This document shows positions 7,703 to 14,986 of a stretch of DNA of 64,000 bases, piece after piece; position 1 is the first letter of the stretch; each line of letters starts with the position of its first letter. This DNA comes from Myxococcales bacterium (GTDB lineage Bacteria > Myxococcota > Myxococcia > Myxococcales > Myxococcaceae). The stretch spans positions 62,001-126,000 of the forward strand of contig JACPVI010000080.1 of the NCBI GenBank assembly GCA_016191815.1, written 5' to 3'. The notes under the pieces were generated by a model. The model worked only from the letters and a program-made list of their open reading frames with translations. It did no database searches and had not been told where the DNA came from. A program made the position numbers and the translations under genes.

Positions 7703-9051
7703 GCGGCGGCTCCCGGCTCCTTGGCCCCGCGCGAGAGGAGCAGCTCGCCGATGGTCTTTAGCTCCTCGCGGAACCGAAGGGGAAAGTACTCGGTGCGGCC
7801 GCAGAGGGTCATCCCTCGCTCGTCGAAGACCACGCCCACCTCTCGCCGGTGCCAGACCATGCGGAAGGTGATGCCTAGCACCGCCAGCAGGAATCCGGCG
7901 ATCAACAGCGCGCCTCCCCGCTCCTGGATCAGCCGGAGGAACACCCAGTAGCGGACCTCCTCCAGCGCGAGGAAGTGCTCTCCCACGCGCACGACTTGCC
8001 CCGGGCGAAGCTGGCCATCGAAGAGCAGCTCCCGCTTGCGCTCGACCCGGACCTTGACCGCGAAAGTCGCAAGCTGCTCGCGCATGGGAAAGTCCGGGCC
8101 CACCTCGACCGGCTGGACGGCGACGTCGATCTCGTCCTGGTCGAGTCGAACTCCTGATGGCCGGCCCTCGGAGTTGAACATGGCGACCACGCTGAAGCGC
8201 TGGACGATGAAGCCCCTCCCGTCCTGGAGCCGGAAGACCGGCGCCAGCCCGGCCCGCTCCACCAGCACGGAGAGCCCTCCCCACTCCGCCGGGCGGTTGA
8301 TCCACGCCGTCTGCGGCGGGCCCGCCCCGGGCTCCTCTAGCTGAAGCACGGCGCCGAGTTGGATCGGGCGTCCACCCTCGAGCTTCGGGTCGACACGGAT
8401 GAGCCGAATGCGCTCGGGCCGCGGCTCGCCGAGCGGGGAGTGGCGCGACACCTGGCCTTCGATGCTGGAGAAGGCCTGCCCCTCGGTGGCCACCGTCGCC
8501 ACCGCGTGTCGCGTGTAGTAGATGGCCACGCCCCCGGCGCAGAGCACGAAGAAGCTCAGGTGAAAGAGGGGGAAGCCGAGGAGGGCGAGCCGGTTCTTCA
8601 CGCCCCAGACGCATCCCGGCCCCGGTCGGACCGCGCGATAGCCCAGGGCCTCGAGCACCGCTGTCGCACGCGCGGGCTCCATCCCCTCGGGCAGCGGAAA
8701 CGAGACGGCCTGCGGACCTTCCGCCAAGGTCCCAAGCTGCGCCACGGTGGGGGGATGGGCCGAAAGCCTGAGCCAGGTGGTCCGCGCGCGGTCGCTCAGC
8801 ACGCAAGCCAGATTGAGGAAGAAGAGCGCCAAGGCGGAAAGGAAGATCGGGCTTCTCGACAGCCGGCCCAGCTCCAGCGTCTCGAGGAAGAAATGGCTCA
8901 GCGCGTTCCTGGACGCCAGCTCCGCGTAGACCTCCGCGGGGGTGGTCGCCTCCTGAGGAACGACCACGTTCAGCAGGAGCAGCCCCGCCAGCACCGCCAG
9001 CACCAAGGCGGTGGTGCGCATCGAGGTCATCAGAGCCCAGGCCCGGCGCAC
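7699..9051 (-). CDS. resB: ResB-like cytochrome c maturation protein, first copy
   Basis: The 450-residue protein has spans near residues 11-30 and 70-88, a third containing the characteristic histidine (FPLFHLSFFVLCAGG), a periplasmic domain of about 200 residues and a C-terminal span LLIAGFLLAVLGI, matching ResB/Ccs1. Start choice: GTG at 9051 lies directly after the stop of the upstream gene, while ATG at 9030 would remove seven residues; both keep the first membrane span. It is coupled to ccsA by an ATGA overlap. Role: holding and reducing apocytochrome and receiving haem with CcsA. Confidence 0.9.
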   Translation of the reverse strand: MRRAWALMTSMRTTALVLAVLAGLLLLNVVVPQEATTPAEVYAELASRNALSHFFLETLELGRLSRSPIFLSALALFFLNLACVLSDRARTTWLRLSAHPPTVAQLGTLAEGPQAVSFPLPEGMEPARATAVLEALGYRAVRPGPGCVWGVKNRLALLGFPLFHLSFFVLCAGGVAIYYTRHAVATVATEGQAFSSIEGQVSRHSPLGEPRPERIRLIRVDPKLEGGRPIQLGAVLQLEEPGAGPPQTAWINRPAEWGGLSVLVERAGLAPVFRLQDGRGFIVQRFSVVAMFNSEGRPSGVRLDQDEIDVAVQPVEVGPDFPMREQLATFAVKVRVERKRELLFDGQLRPGQVVRVGEHFLALEEVRYWVFLRLIQERGGALLIAGFLLAVLGITFRMVWHRREVGVVFDERGMTLCGRTEYFPLRFREELKTIGELLLSRGAKEPGAAA

Positions 9052-9612
9052 TCAGCCGCTCCGCTCGCCATCGGCGAGCTGCCAAGCGTGGATGCGCCAG
9101 CTCGACCCTTCTCGCCGCACCATGTACTTGACCTGGACCTCCTGGGCGCGGACCGGCGCGAGAAGCCCTCCGTCCAGGAGATCGGCGAGGCGGAACACCC
9201 AGTGCTCGCGGGTGCGGACCTCCACCAAGCCCTCCCCCAATTCGCGCGCGTCGACCACCTCGAGGCTGAGCAGCACGGCGTCCTGCCGGCGGAGCGAGTG
9301 CTGCAGGTAGGCGATGTCGGCGAGCATCTCCTGCCCCACCTCGTCCGAGGCGGGAAGCCTTTGCGCGAAGCGGCGGTCTCCCCCACTGGAGTAGAGATGC
9401 CGGGCCACCGCGTTGAATACCCGGACCGCGTCTATAGCACCGGCGGTGTCGCCACCCGCCGACTGGCCGGGGGGAGGCGGTGATCTCGGGAGGAAGGGAC
9501 GCACCACCGTGTCCCATTCCTCTATTGCCGCGGCCAACATGAAGAAGAGGAAAGCACCCAAGAGTATCTTGAGCACGCCCTTCACCGCCGCCGACCTACG
9601 CGCATGATCCAC
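9052..9612 (-). CDS. membrane-anchored protein of unknown function in the ccs operon
   Basis: The 186-residue protein has one N-terminal membrane helix (about 11-29, ILLGAFLFFMLAAAI), a Pro/Gly linker, then a soluble domain. The latter ends in alternating beta strands (VDARELGEGLVEVRTREHWVF and SWRIHAWQLADGE) that look like an NTF2-like or IMS-type fold. I do not recognise a family. The GTG start at 9612 lies three bases after the stop of the PIN toxin gene, and its stop abuts the resB start, so it is part of the maturation operon. It may be an extracytoplasmic accessory factor for cytochrome assembly, inferred from context only. Confidence 0.72.
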   Translation of the reverse strand: MDHARRSAAVKGVLKILLGAFLFFMLAAAIEEWDTVVRPFLPRSPPPPGQSAGGDTAGAIDAVRVFNAVARHLYSSGGDRRFAQRLPASDEVGQEMLADIAYLQHSLRRQDAVLLSLEVVDARELGEGLVEVRTREHWVFRLADLLDGGLLAPVRAQEVQVKYMVRREGSSWRIHAWQLADGERSG

Positions 9613-9615
9613 TGC

Positions 9616-10020
9616 CTACGCGAATGGGTTGAAAACCGAAACCCCCAGCCCATCGAAATGGCCGGTGTTCCGCGTCGCCACGATCGACCCGCTGATCTGA
9701 GCGGTGGCGGCCACCAGGAGATCCTCGAGCGACCGCGGCCGGCCTTGACGCTCCACCACCCCCCTGAGCCGCCCCGCCGCTCGAGCCACCGCCGTGTCGA
9801 TCGGGACCACCCGCACCGCCGGCGAGGCGAGCAGCGCCTCGAACCACTGCTGGAGGAGCTTCCGCCTTTGCTCAGTCGACCGCTCCACCCCGAATTCGAT
9901 CTCCATCAGCGAGACCACGCTCACTGACAGCGCCTCCTGCCCCGCCAGCCAGGCGGTGACGCGGGGTGAGGGGCGCTTGCGGGTCGGCTCGCACAGGACG
10001 TTGGTGTCCACCAGAAACAT
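9616..10020 (-). CDS. vapC: PIN-domain (VapC-like) ribonuclease toxin
   Basis: The 134-residue protein begins MFLVDTNVLCEPTR and contains the PIN acidic residues: Asp5, the conserved Glu of VVSLMEIEFGVERS, the Asp in SLEDLLVAATA and a late ATRNTGHFDGLGV motif. It is a full-length VapC/FitB-type RNase expected to cut tRNA or other RNA when not held by its antitoxin. The ATG overlaps the antitoxin stop (TGATG). Unusually, the gene directly downstream starts three bases later and leads into the cytochrome maturation genes, so the toxin pair appears to head that operon. Confidence 0.9.
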   Translation of the reverse strand: MFLVDTNVLCEPTRKRPSPRVTAWLAGQEALSVSVVSLMEIEFGVERSTEQRRKLLQQWFEALLASPAVRVVPIDTAVARAAGRLRGVVERQGRPRSLEDLLVAATAQISGSIVATRNTGHFDGLGVSVFNPFA

Positions 10021-10310
10021 CAGCGCCCTCGGCCGAAGGGATCGCCACGCCCGGAGCGGGGCACCCGCCGGGGCGCTCGAAGCTCCAGCTCCCCCTCGCG
10101 CTTGAGCTCCTCGGTCTTGGCCAGCCACGCGGCGATCGCTCCCGGACCGCGCTCGGCCGCGCGTTCCTTGAGCTGCGAGTACTCCTCGACGGGCAGGACC
10201 ACCGCGATGGGCTTGCCGCGGCTCTCGATGACCTGCGGGGCCTCGCGGGAGCGCACCAGGACTTCCGAGAACTTGGCCTTCGCTTCTGCCACGCTCCAAT
10301 TCATGACCAT
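10020..10310 (-). CDS. Phd/YefM-family antitoxin
   Basis: The 96-residue protein has the Phd/YefM N-terminal fold signature (WSVAEAKAKFSEVLVRSREAPQ, then RGKPIAVVLPVEEY), with a basic, disordered C-terminus that would wrap the toxin. It neutralises the adjacent PIN toxin and should repress its own promoter. Two starts are possible: ATG at 10310 or ATG at 10304 (Met-Asn-Trp); the family usually starts close to the Trp-Ser-Val segment, so the second may be used. Repeats just upstream look like its operator. Confidence 0.9.
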   Translation of the reverse strand: MVMNWSVAEAKAKFSEVLVRSREAPQVIESRGKPIAVVLPVEEYSQLKERAAERGPGAIAAWLAKTEELKREGELELRAPRRVPRSGRGDPFGRGR

Positions 10311-10342
10311 CTAGATAGTAGAAATGACCATTCAGAAGGTCA
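10303..10342. promoter_or_regulatory. candidate operator of the antitoxin-toxin genes
   Basis: ATGACCAT occurs at 10303-10310 and again at 10324-10331, exactly 21 bases apart (two helical turns). The second copy is followed by GGTCA at 10338-10342, making TGACC-N8-GGTCA an inverted repeat. The array overlaps the antitoxin start and its upstream region, as expected for autoregulation by a Phd-type antitoxin. The remaining gap up to 10419 shows nothing else I recognise. Confidence 0.45.
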
Positions 10343-10419
10343 ACTGGGCGCAGATCCCGTTTTCGGCCCGTTTCGCACCGGAGCGGGTCCGCGCGGCGGC
10401 GCGAGGAGCGCCAGGACGC

Positions 10420-11496
10420 TCAGCCCCGCCGCGCTCTTTGGCGCGCCTGGACTCCGAGCAGGAGCAGGGCCCACAGAGGAGCCGGCGCCACCTGGCACCC
10501 GCACGAGCCCAGGACCGGGTCGGCGGAGGACACCGGCTCGAGGCCTGGACCTTCCACGCGGGGAGCTCCGGCTCCACCCGGCGCCTCGGTCCCCACTGGC
10601 GGCTCCGCCCCGGCATCGGCCGCGCACGCCTCCCCTTCGTCCGTCGTGCCATCGCAGTCGTCGTCGCGCCCGTTGCAGCGCTCGAGCTCGGGCTGTGCCG
10701 CCTGCGCACAGGTGTGCACCCCGCCGTCGCCGCAGTGGAGCACTCCCGCCGCGCAGGCCCCGCTCTCGCCGGTGTCGCAGGGACCGAGGCCTCCGTCGGG
10801 CTCGACCGCCTGGCAGCCGCCCCAGGCCTCCCAGCTGCAATCGGTGCGGCACGCGCGGCTCTCCACCCCGCAGTCGCCGCAGGCCAGCGACTCTTTCTTC
10901 CCGGGGCTGCAGACGCCCTGCGCCGAGCACGTCCCCCACGCGCCCCACTGGCCGTCCTTCCCGCAGCCTCGCGTCTGCTGCCCGCAGTTGCCGCAGCTCT
11001 GCGTCTGGGTGTCACCCGGCCGGCACTGAATGGTGCCGGTGCGGACGATGAAGCCCCCGGTGAACGAGGCCGTGGAGTACGTCGCCGAGCGCGTGCCGTA
11101 GTTGCCCCAGCAGTTCTGCTCGGTGACGGTCACCTGGCTCGTCGAGAAGCCCGTCACCCACGCCACGTGCCCGTACGTGCCGCTCGCGTTGCAGGCGATG
11201 CTGCTCGTCACCGGGTACGAGAGCGCGTCGTACGAGGGGTGGCTCTTCGCGTTGCCCGCCCACTGGTTGGCGTTGCCCCAGCCGGGCAGCGCCACCTTCC
11301 AGCTGCAGCAGGCCGAGTCCCACGCGGACCAGGTGCAGTTGCCGCCGTTGTCGCAGCAGGGATAGGGGTTGTTGCCGCCGCAGGGGCAGTCGTCTTTCCT
11401 ATCGCCGCACTGGTACACCGCCTGCGCGGGGGCGGCCCACAGCGCCGCGGCGAGCGAAGCGGCCAGCACCAGCCAGCGGCGCCTTTGGGGGCTCAT
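10420..11496 (-). CDS. secreted CHAP-domain protein with MYXO-CTERM-like sorting tail
   Basis: The 358-residue protein has a signal peptide (to about AQA at 26) and a CHAP amidase/peptidase domain at about 30-150. The domain contains the catalytic-type Cys in GNCTWSAWD, His in GHVAWVTG and an Asn/Glu segment TEQNCWGNYG. A Cys-rich stretch with TSP-like CGNCGQQTRGCGKDGQWGAW repeats follows, then a MopE-like motif RCNGRDDDCDGTTDEGEAC. The C-terminus is SCGC, hydrophobic LWALLLLG, then RQRARRG, matching the layout of the MYXO-CTERM signal. It is probably exported, cell-surface anchored or released, and may cleave peptidoglycan. The ATG overlaps the preceding gene by four bases. Confidence 0.88.
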   Translation of the reverse strand: MSPQRRRWLVLAASLAAALWAAPAQAVYQCGDRKDDCPCGGNNPYPCCDNGGNCTWSAWDSACCSWKVALPGWGNANQWAGNAKSHPSYDALSYPVTSSIACNASGTYGHVAWVTGFSTSQVTVTEQNCWGNYGTRSATYSTASFTGGFIVRTGTIQCRPGDTQTQSCGNCGQQTRGCGKDGQWGAWGTCSAQGVCSPGKKESLACGDCGVESRACRTDCSWEAWGGCQAVEPDGGLGPCDTGESGACAAGVLHCGDGGVHTCAQAAQPELERCNGRDDDCDGTTDEGEACAADAGAEPPVGTEAPGGAGAPRVEGPGLEPVSSADPVLGSCGCQVAPAPLWALLLLGVQARQRARRG

Positions 11497-12023
11497 CTCC
11501 GCCCCGCCTCTTCGAAGGTGTCGAGCAGCCGCTCCCACGCGGCGAGGGTGTTCCGGTCGTCGCGGTTCACGCAGGTCACCCGGAACACCCGCTGGCCGAG
11601 CGTGAAGAAGGCCACCTTCCGGGCGAAGGCCTGCCCGGTGCGCGGCTGCTCGAGCACCAGCGCCTCGACCTTCTGCCGCGTCGCGCTGCGGGAGAGGACG
11701 GCGGTGTCCTTCTCGAGCAGGAAGGCCTGGTGCTCGTGGAACCACCGGCTCAGCTCGAGGCGCCGAGGGTTGGTCCACACCTCCACCGCGACGGTGGGGC
11801 CTTCCTGGCCGAAGAGGGTGAGGGCGTGCTCGAGCATCTGGCCCGCCGGGTCCGGCTCGAAGTGCCGGGACTCGAAGAGCACGCCGGTGAGCGGCAGGTC
11901 GAAGCGCAGGCCGGTCACCTCGTCGGTGTGGCTGCGGAAGCTGAAGCCGTCCCACCCGGGGCCGGGCACTCCGCCACCGCCGGCCTCGACCACCAGCAAC
12001 ACGGTGAAGGCGATGCGCACCAC
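11493..12023 (-). CDS. hypothetical exported protein preceding the CHAP gene
   Basis: The 176-residue product starts with a short hydrophobic leader (IAFTVLLVVEAGGGG), suggesting export, and continues with a beta-rich domain (DEVTGLRFDLPLTGVLFESRHF and later RVFRVTCVNRDDRNTLAAWERLLDTFE). The final part resembles PsbP/Mog1-like or DUF1795-type proteins in pattern, but I cannot assign a family. Start codons GTG at 12023 or 12020 are equally possible. The ATGA overlap with the CHAP gene indicates that they are co-expressed. Confidence 0.7.
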   Translation of the reverse strand: MVRIAFTVLLVVEAGGGGVPGPGWDGFSFRSHTDEVTGLRFDLPLTGVLFESRHFEPDPAGQMLEHALTLFGQEGPTVAVEVWTNPRRLELSRWFHEHQAFLLEKDTAVLSRSATRQKVEALVLEQPRTGQAFARKVAFFTLGQRVFRVTCVNRDDRNTLAAWERLLDTFEEAGRR

Positions 12024-12147
12024 GAAGAGAAGGGTACAGAGAGCTGCGCGCGCACCCCAACCCGCGCCCGGGCCGGGTGAAACCCCACGGAGTCAGGAGG
12101 CCACCCCACTCGCATTTTCAACCCGGGAATCGGGAGCTGCACCCAGG

Positions 12148-13131
12148 TCAACTCACCTGAGACCGGCGCCTCCGGAAGGTGGCGACCAGCCCCAAGAGGC
12201 CGACCGCGGCGGCCAGCGCTCCCAAGAGCACCACCTCTCGATAGTTGCGGCGGGTGAAGTCGATCTCCGACCACCGGCCCAGCCCGGCGAAGCCGACTCG
12301 ATAGCCCCCTTCCAGCTCCACGAAGTGGCCGAGGGTGAGCTCGCCGTGCCCCAGCCCCTTTTCGCCCTGCCGGACTTGCACCCTGAGCACGGGGTGGCCC
12401 TTCATCCGCTCATCGAGCGAGGAGATGTCCAGCGCGCCTTCGACCTGCAGGCCTTCGCGCTCGATGGCCAGCTCACCGCTGAAGGTGAGCGCGCCATTCC
12501 CCTGGGGCAGGGTGCGGAACGGCACCGGCTGATCGAAGAGCTTGGCGCCGGATTTCTCGACCACGATGCGCGGGGCGAAACCGAAGGCGCCCTGGTAGAA
12601 GCGGAGCCGGCCCTCGCCACCGACCTGGGAGTGATCCACCTCCAGCTTCGTCGGCGTGCTCGCGCCGGGCCTGAGCAGTTGGAGCTTGCTGCGCGGATAA
12701 AAGAGGCCGCCTTCGGCCGGCAACAGCTCCAGCTTCTCGAGCGCGATCGTCATCTCCAGCTCTTGAGGCCAGGCCAGTGGCCCGAGGCGGAGCTCCAGCG
12801 CGTGGTGGCGATCTCCCAGGGGGACCGGCTCCCGCTCGAAGAGGATGATCGCTCCGCGAATCTGGAGGACCCAGTTGGCGAGCCCGCCCGCGCCGACTGC
12901 GACGAGACCGCCCAAGAGGAGCAGCTTGGCCCCTCCCCGCGCCGGCCGCTCCGTTTTTCGGCCCAGGGAAACGGCGACCAGGCTGGCGTTCAAGAGGAGC
13001 AGCGCCAGGGCGCCGCCGACCAGCGCGGCGAGCACCTCCGGGTGCGAGGGGAGCCAGTCCCGCCTCATGGCGAACCAGTACGCCACCGAGAGGGCGATCA
13101 GCGCGGCCGGGCCGAGCTTGAGCCACCGCAT
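12148..13131 (-). CDS. membrane protein of ResB-like topology, unknown function
   Basis: The 327-residue protein has three N-terminal membrane spans (about 7-25, 34-56 and 71-90), a beta-rich extracytoplasmic domain (about 95-285) and one C-terminal span (VVLLGALAAAVGLLGLVATF). This topology, and the final RWSEIDFTRRNYRE segment before the last span, recall ResB/Ccs1, but the family histidine in span three is not evident. It may be a divergent ResB relative that helps cytochrome assembly; this is an inference. The ATG at 13131 lies five bases after the stop of the spermidine-synthase-like gene. Confidence 0.7.
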   Translation of the reverse strand: MRWLKLGPAALIALSVAYWFAMRRDWLPSHPEVLAALVGGALALLLLNASLVAVSLGRKTERPARGGAKLLLLGGLVAVGAGGLANWVLQIRGAIILFEREPVPLGDRHHALELRLGPLAWPQELEMTIALEKLELLPAEGGLFYPRSKLQLLRPGASTPTKLEVDHSQVGGEGRLRFYQGAFGFAPRIVVEKSGAKLFDQPVPFRTLPQGNGALTFSGELAIEREGLQVEGALDISSLDERMKGHPVLRVQVRQGEKGLGHGELTLGHFVELEGGYRVGFAGLGRWSEIDFTRRNYREVVLLGALAAAVGLLGLVATFRRRRSQVS

Positions 13132-13135
13132 CGGG

Positions 13136-14833
13136 CTAGTGGTTCCGCTCTGTGGCGCGGCCGGGCTCACTCTGGGCTCCCTCTTCGACATGCTCGGCGA
13201 GGAGGTTTCTCGCCACATGCTCGGCGAGGAGGTTTCTCGCTACGCTGAACTCCAGAAGGGGCCGGTCGTCGGTGTTCAACTCTCCTGGCTCGCTGCGAAC
13301 GATCTGTTGGATCTCCTCGTCCCCGCGGGAGAGCACGAACTCGAGGGGAATCCCACGCCAGTTCATCGCCCGAGCCCTCGAGGCGATCTCCTGCGGGGAG
13401 CGGCGGAAGGGAGACTTGGAGCCGAGGAGGATCAGGTCCAAGGTCCCCGGCACCTTCCACAGCAAGGCGTGTGGGAACGAAGCGGTGAACGTCCGCAGCA
13501 TCATCGTCACATCGTCATTGTCCATGAAGTAGTACGGGAGCCACTGGCAGAAGACGCCTTCCTCCGGGAGGCGCTTGGCCGCAATCCCGTAGAACTCGCG
13601 CGTGAAGAGGTTGGCGGCCGCAGCATCGGTCGGGTAGGACGGCTCGGAGGTGATGACGTCCCAGGTCTCCGATGCGCGCATCAGCTCATTGCGCGCGTCG
13701 TTCAACCGGATGCCCACGCCGTCCAGCACTCCCGGGGGGCCAAACCGGCGCACCGCCTCGACCACCCCGGGGTTGATCTCGATGAGGTCGACGCTCCTCC
13801 CGCTTTCCCTTGCTGCCGCGAGTGTCACTCCGGCCCCGAGGCCGATGACCAGCACTCGCGGCGGCTCGGGCAGGGCCGAGACGGGCAGGTAGGCAAGCAA
13901 GAGCGTATTCTGCACGTCCCGGACCGAAGTGCCCTCCGGCTTGCCGCCGACCTGGACGATCAGATTCCCCGCCTCGGCCCGCAAGGCCCTCACCGAGCCT
14001 TCCGCGTAATGCCGCTCGGATAGCTCGGACACCGCCCGTCGTTCTCCCGCCTCTATCTCCCGAAGAGAACCAGTCCGCAGGTGGCGGTACGCGCTGTAGT
14101 AGCTCACCGTGCGCGGAGGCTCCCCGGCGGCGAGCGCCCAGGCGGCGGCAGGAAGGAAGGCGGCGGCGAGGATCAGGACCGAGGCCCGTCGGCCCGCTCG
14201 GGCCGCGGCGGTCATGGTCACCCCCACCAGGAGATTTAGCGCTCCGGCGGCGATCACCGCCCCCGTGAGCCCAGCGGTGGGGATGAGCACGAAACCCCCC
14301 AGCACCGATCCGAACACGGCACCGACGGTGTTCAGTGTGTAGGCGGCGCCCACCCGCGAGCCCATTCGCTCGAGAGAAGTCGTGGTCGCCCGGCTGACCA
14401 GCGGGAAGGTGGCGCCCATCAGCGTCGTGGGAAGCAGCATCACCAGCACGCACAGCGCCATCTGCGCACAGAAGAAGAGCACCGGGATGCCGTGGAGGGC
14501 ACGAAACAGGGCGAGGTACGCTCCCGGAAGGGAGTGGATCAGCGGCACGCTGACGATTCCGGCGACGGCGATCCCCAGCTCGCACAGCCCGAACGCGAGG
14601 ACCAGGTTTCCACCGCGGTCCGCTCGCCGTCCGCCGAGGTGGGCCCCGAGGGCCAGTCCGCCCAGGAAGGTGGCGAGCATCGTGGAGACTGCGTAGGTCG
14701 TGCTGCCAAGGACAAGCGACAGCGCTCGCGTCCAGGTGACCTCGTAGATGAGCGAGGAGGCGCCCGAGACGAGGAACGCCGGCAACAGCAGGCGCGCGCC
14801 CGCACCACGCTCGTCTGGCGCAGTGATTCCCAT
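13136..14833 (-). CDS. membrane protein fused to spermidine synthase-like domain
   Basis: The 565-residue protein has about seven membrane spans in its first 250 residues (starting LLLPAFLVSGASSLIYEVTWTR, typical of fused MFS/spermidine synthase-like proteins). A Rossmann methyltransferase-like domain follows, with VLVIGLGAGVTLAAARE, an acidic strand DLIEINPGV and a later DVITSEPSYP. The polyamine-binding residues cannot be confirmed. Members of this group often occur in delta-proteobacterial multihaem cytochrome loci, and the substrate is unknown. Near the C-terminus the nonapeptide ARNLLAEHV is present twice in tandem because of a 27-bp duplication. Confidence 0.82.
   Translation of the reverse strand: MGITAPDERGAGARLLLPAFLVSGASSLIYEVTWTRALSLVLGSTTYAVSTMLATFLGGLALGAHLGGRRADRGGNLVLAFGLCELGIAVAGIVSVPLIHSLPGAYLALFRALHGIPVLFFCAQMALCVLVMLLPTTLMGATFPLVSRATTTSLERMGSRVGAAYTLNTVGAVFGSVLGGFVLIPTAGLTGAVIAAGALNLLVGVTMTAAARAGRRASVLILAAAFLPAAAWALAAGEPPRTVSYYSAYRHLRTGSLREIEAGERRAVSELSERHYAEGSVRALRAEAGNLIVQVGGKPEGTSVRDVQNTLLLAYLPVSALPEPPRVLVIGLGAGVTLAAARESGRSVDLIEINPGVVEAVRRFGPPGVLDGVGIRLNDARNELMRASETWDVITSEPSYPTDAAAANLFTREFYGIAAKRLPEEGVFCQWLPYYFMDNDDVTMMLRTFTASFPHALLWKVPGTLDLILLGSKSPFRRSPQEIASRARAMNWRGIPLEFVLSRGDEEIQQIVRSEPGELNTDDRPLLEFSVARNLLAEHVARNLLAEHVEEGAQSEPGRATERNH
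13188..13241. repeat. 27-bp tandem duplication inside the spermidine synthase-like gene
   Basis: Bases 13188-13214 and 13215-13241 are identical except for the last base. The repeat is an exact multiple of three, so the reading frame is kept and ARNLLAEHV is doubled near the C-terminus. The near identity suggests a recent slippage event. Confidence 0.9.
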
Positions 14834-14986
14834 TCCTCGCGGGCAACTTACCGCAGCCTCCTCGCGCCGATCGGGGAAAGAACCTTCCGCAGCCGCCGCT
14901 CGAACGCCCGTTTGCCCGGAACACCGATCGCAGCAGGCAGGCCCCCCGACCCGTTCGTGATCGAGGGCGTCATTCAGCTCGCGCCC

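Noticed and set aside
10324-13248. Very long plus-strand open frame of about 974 codons
   Set aside because: It lies opposite the CHAP, hypothetical and ResB-like genes, has Arg/Ala/Pro-rich composition and no domain; GC-rich codon bias opens it by chance.
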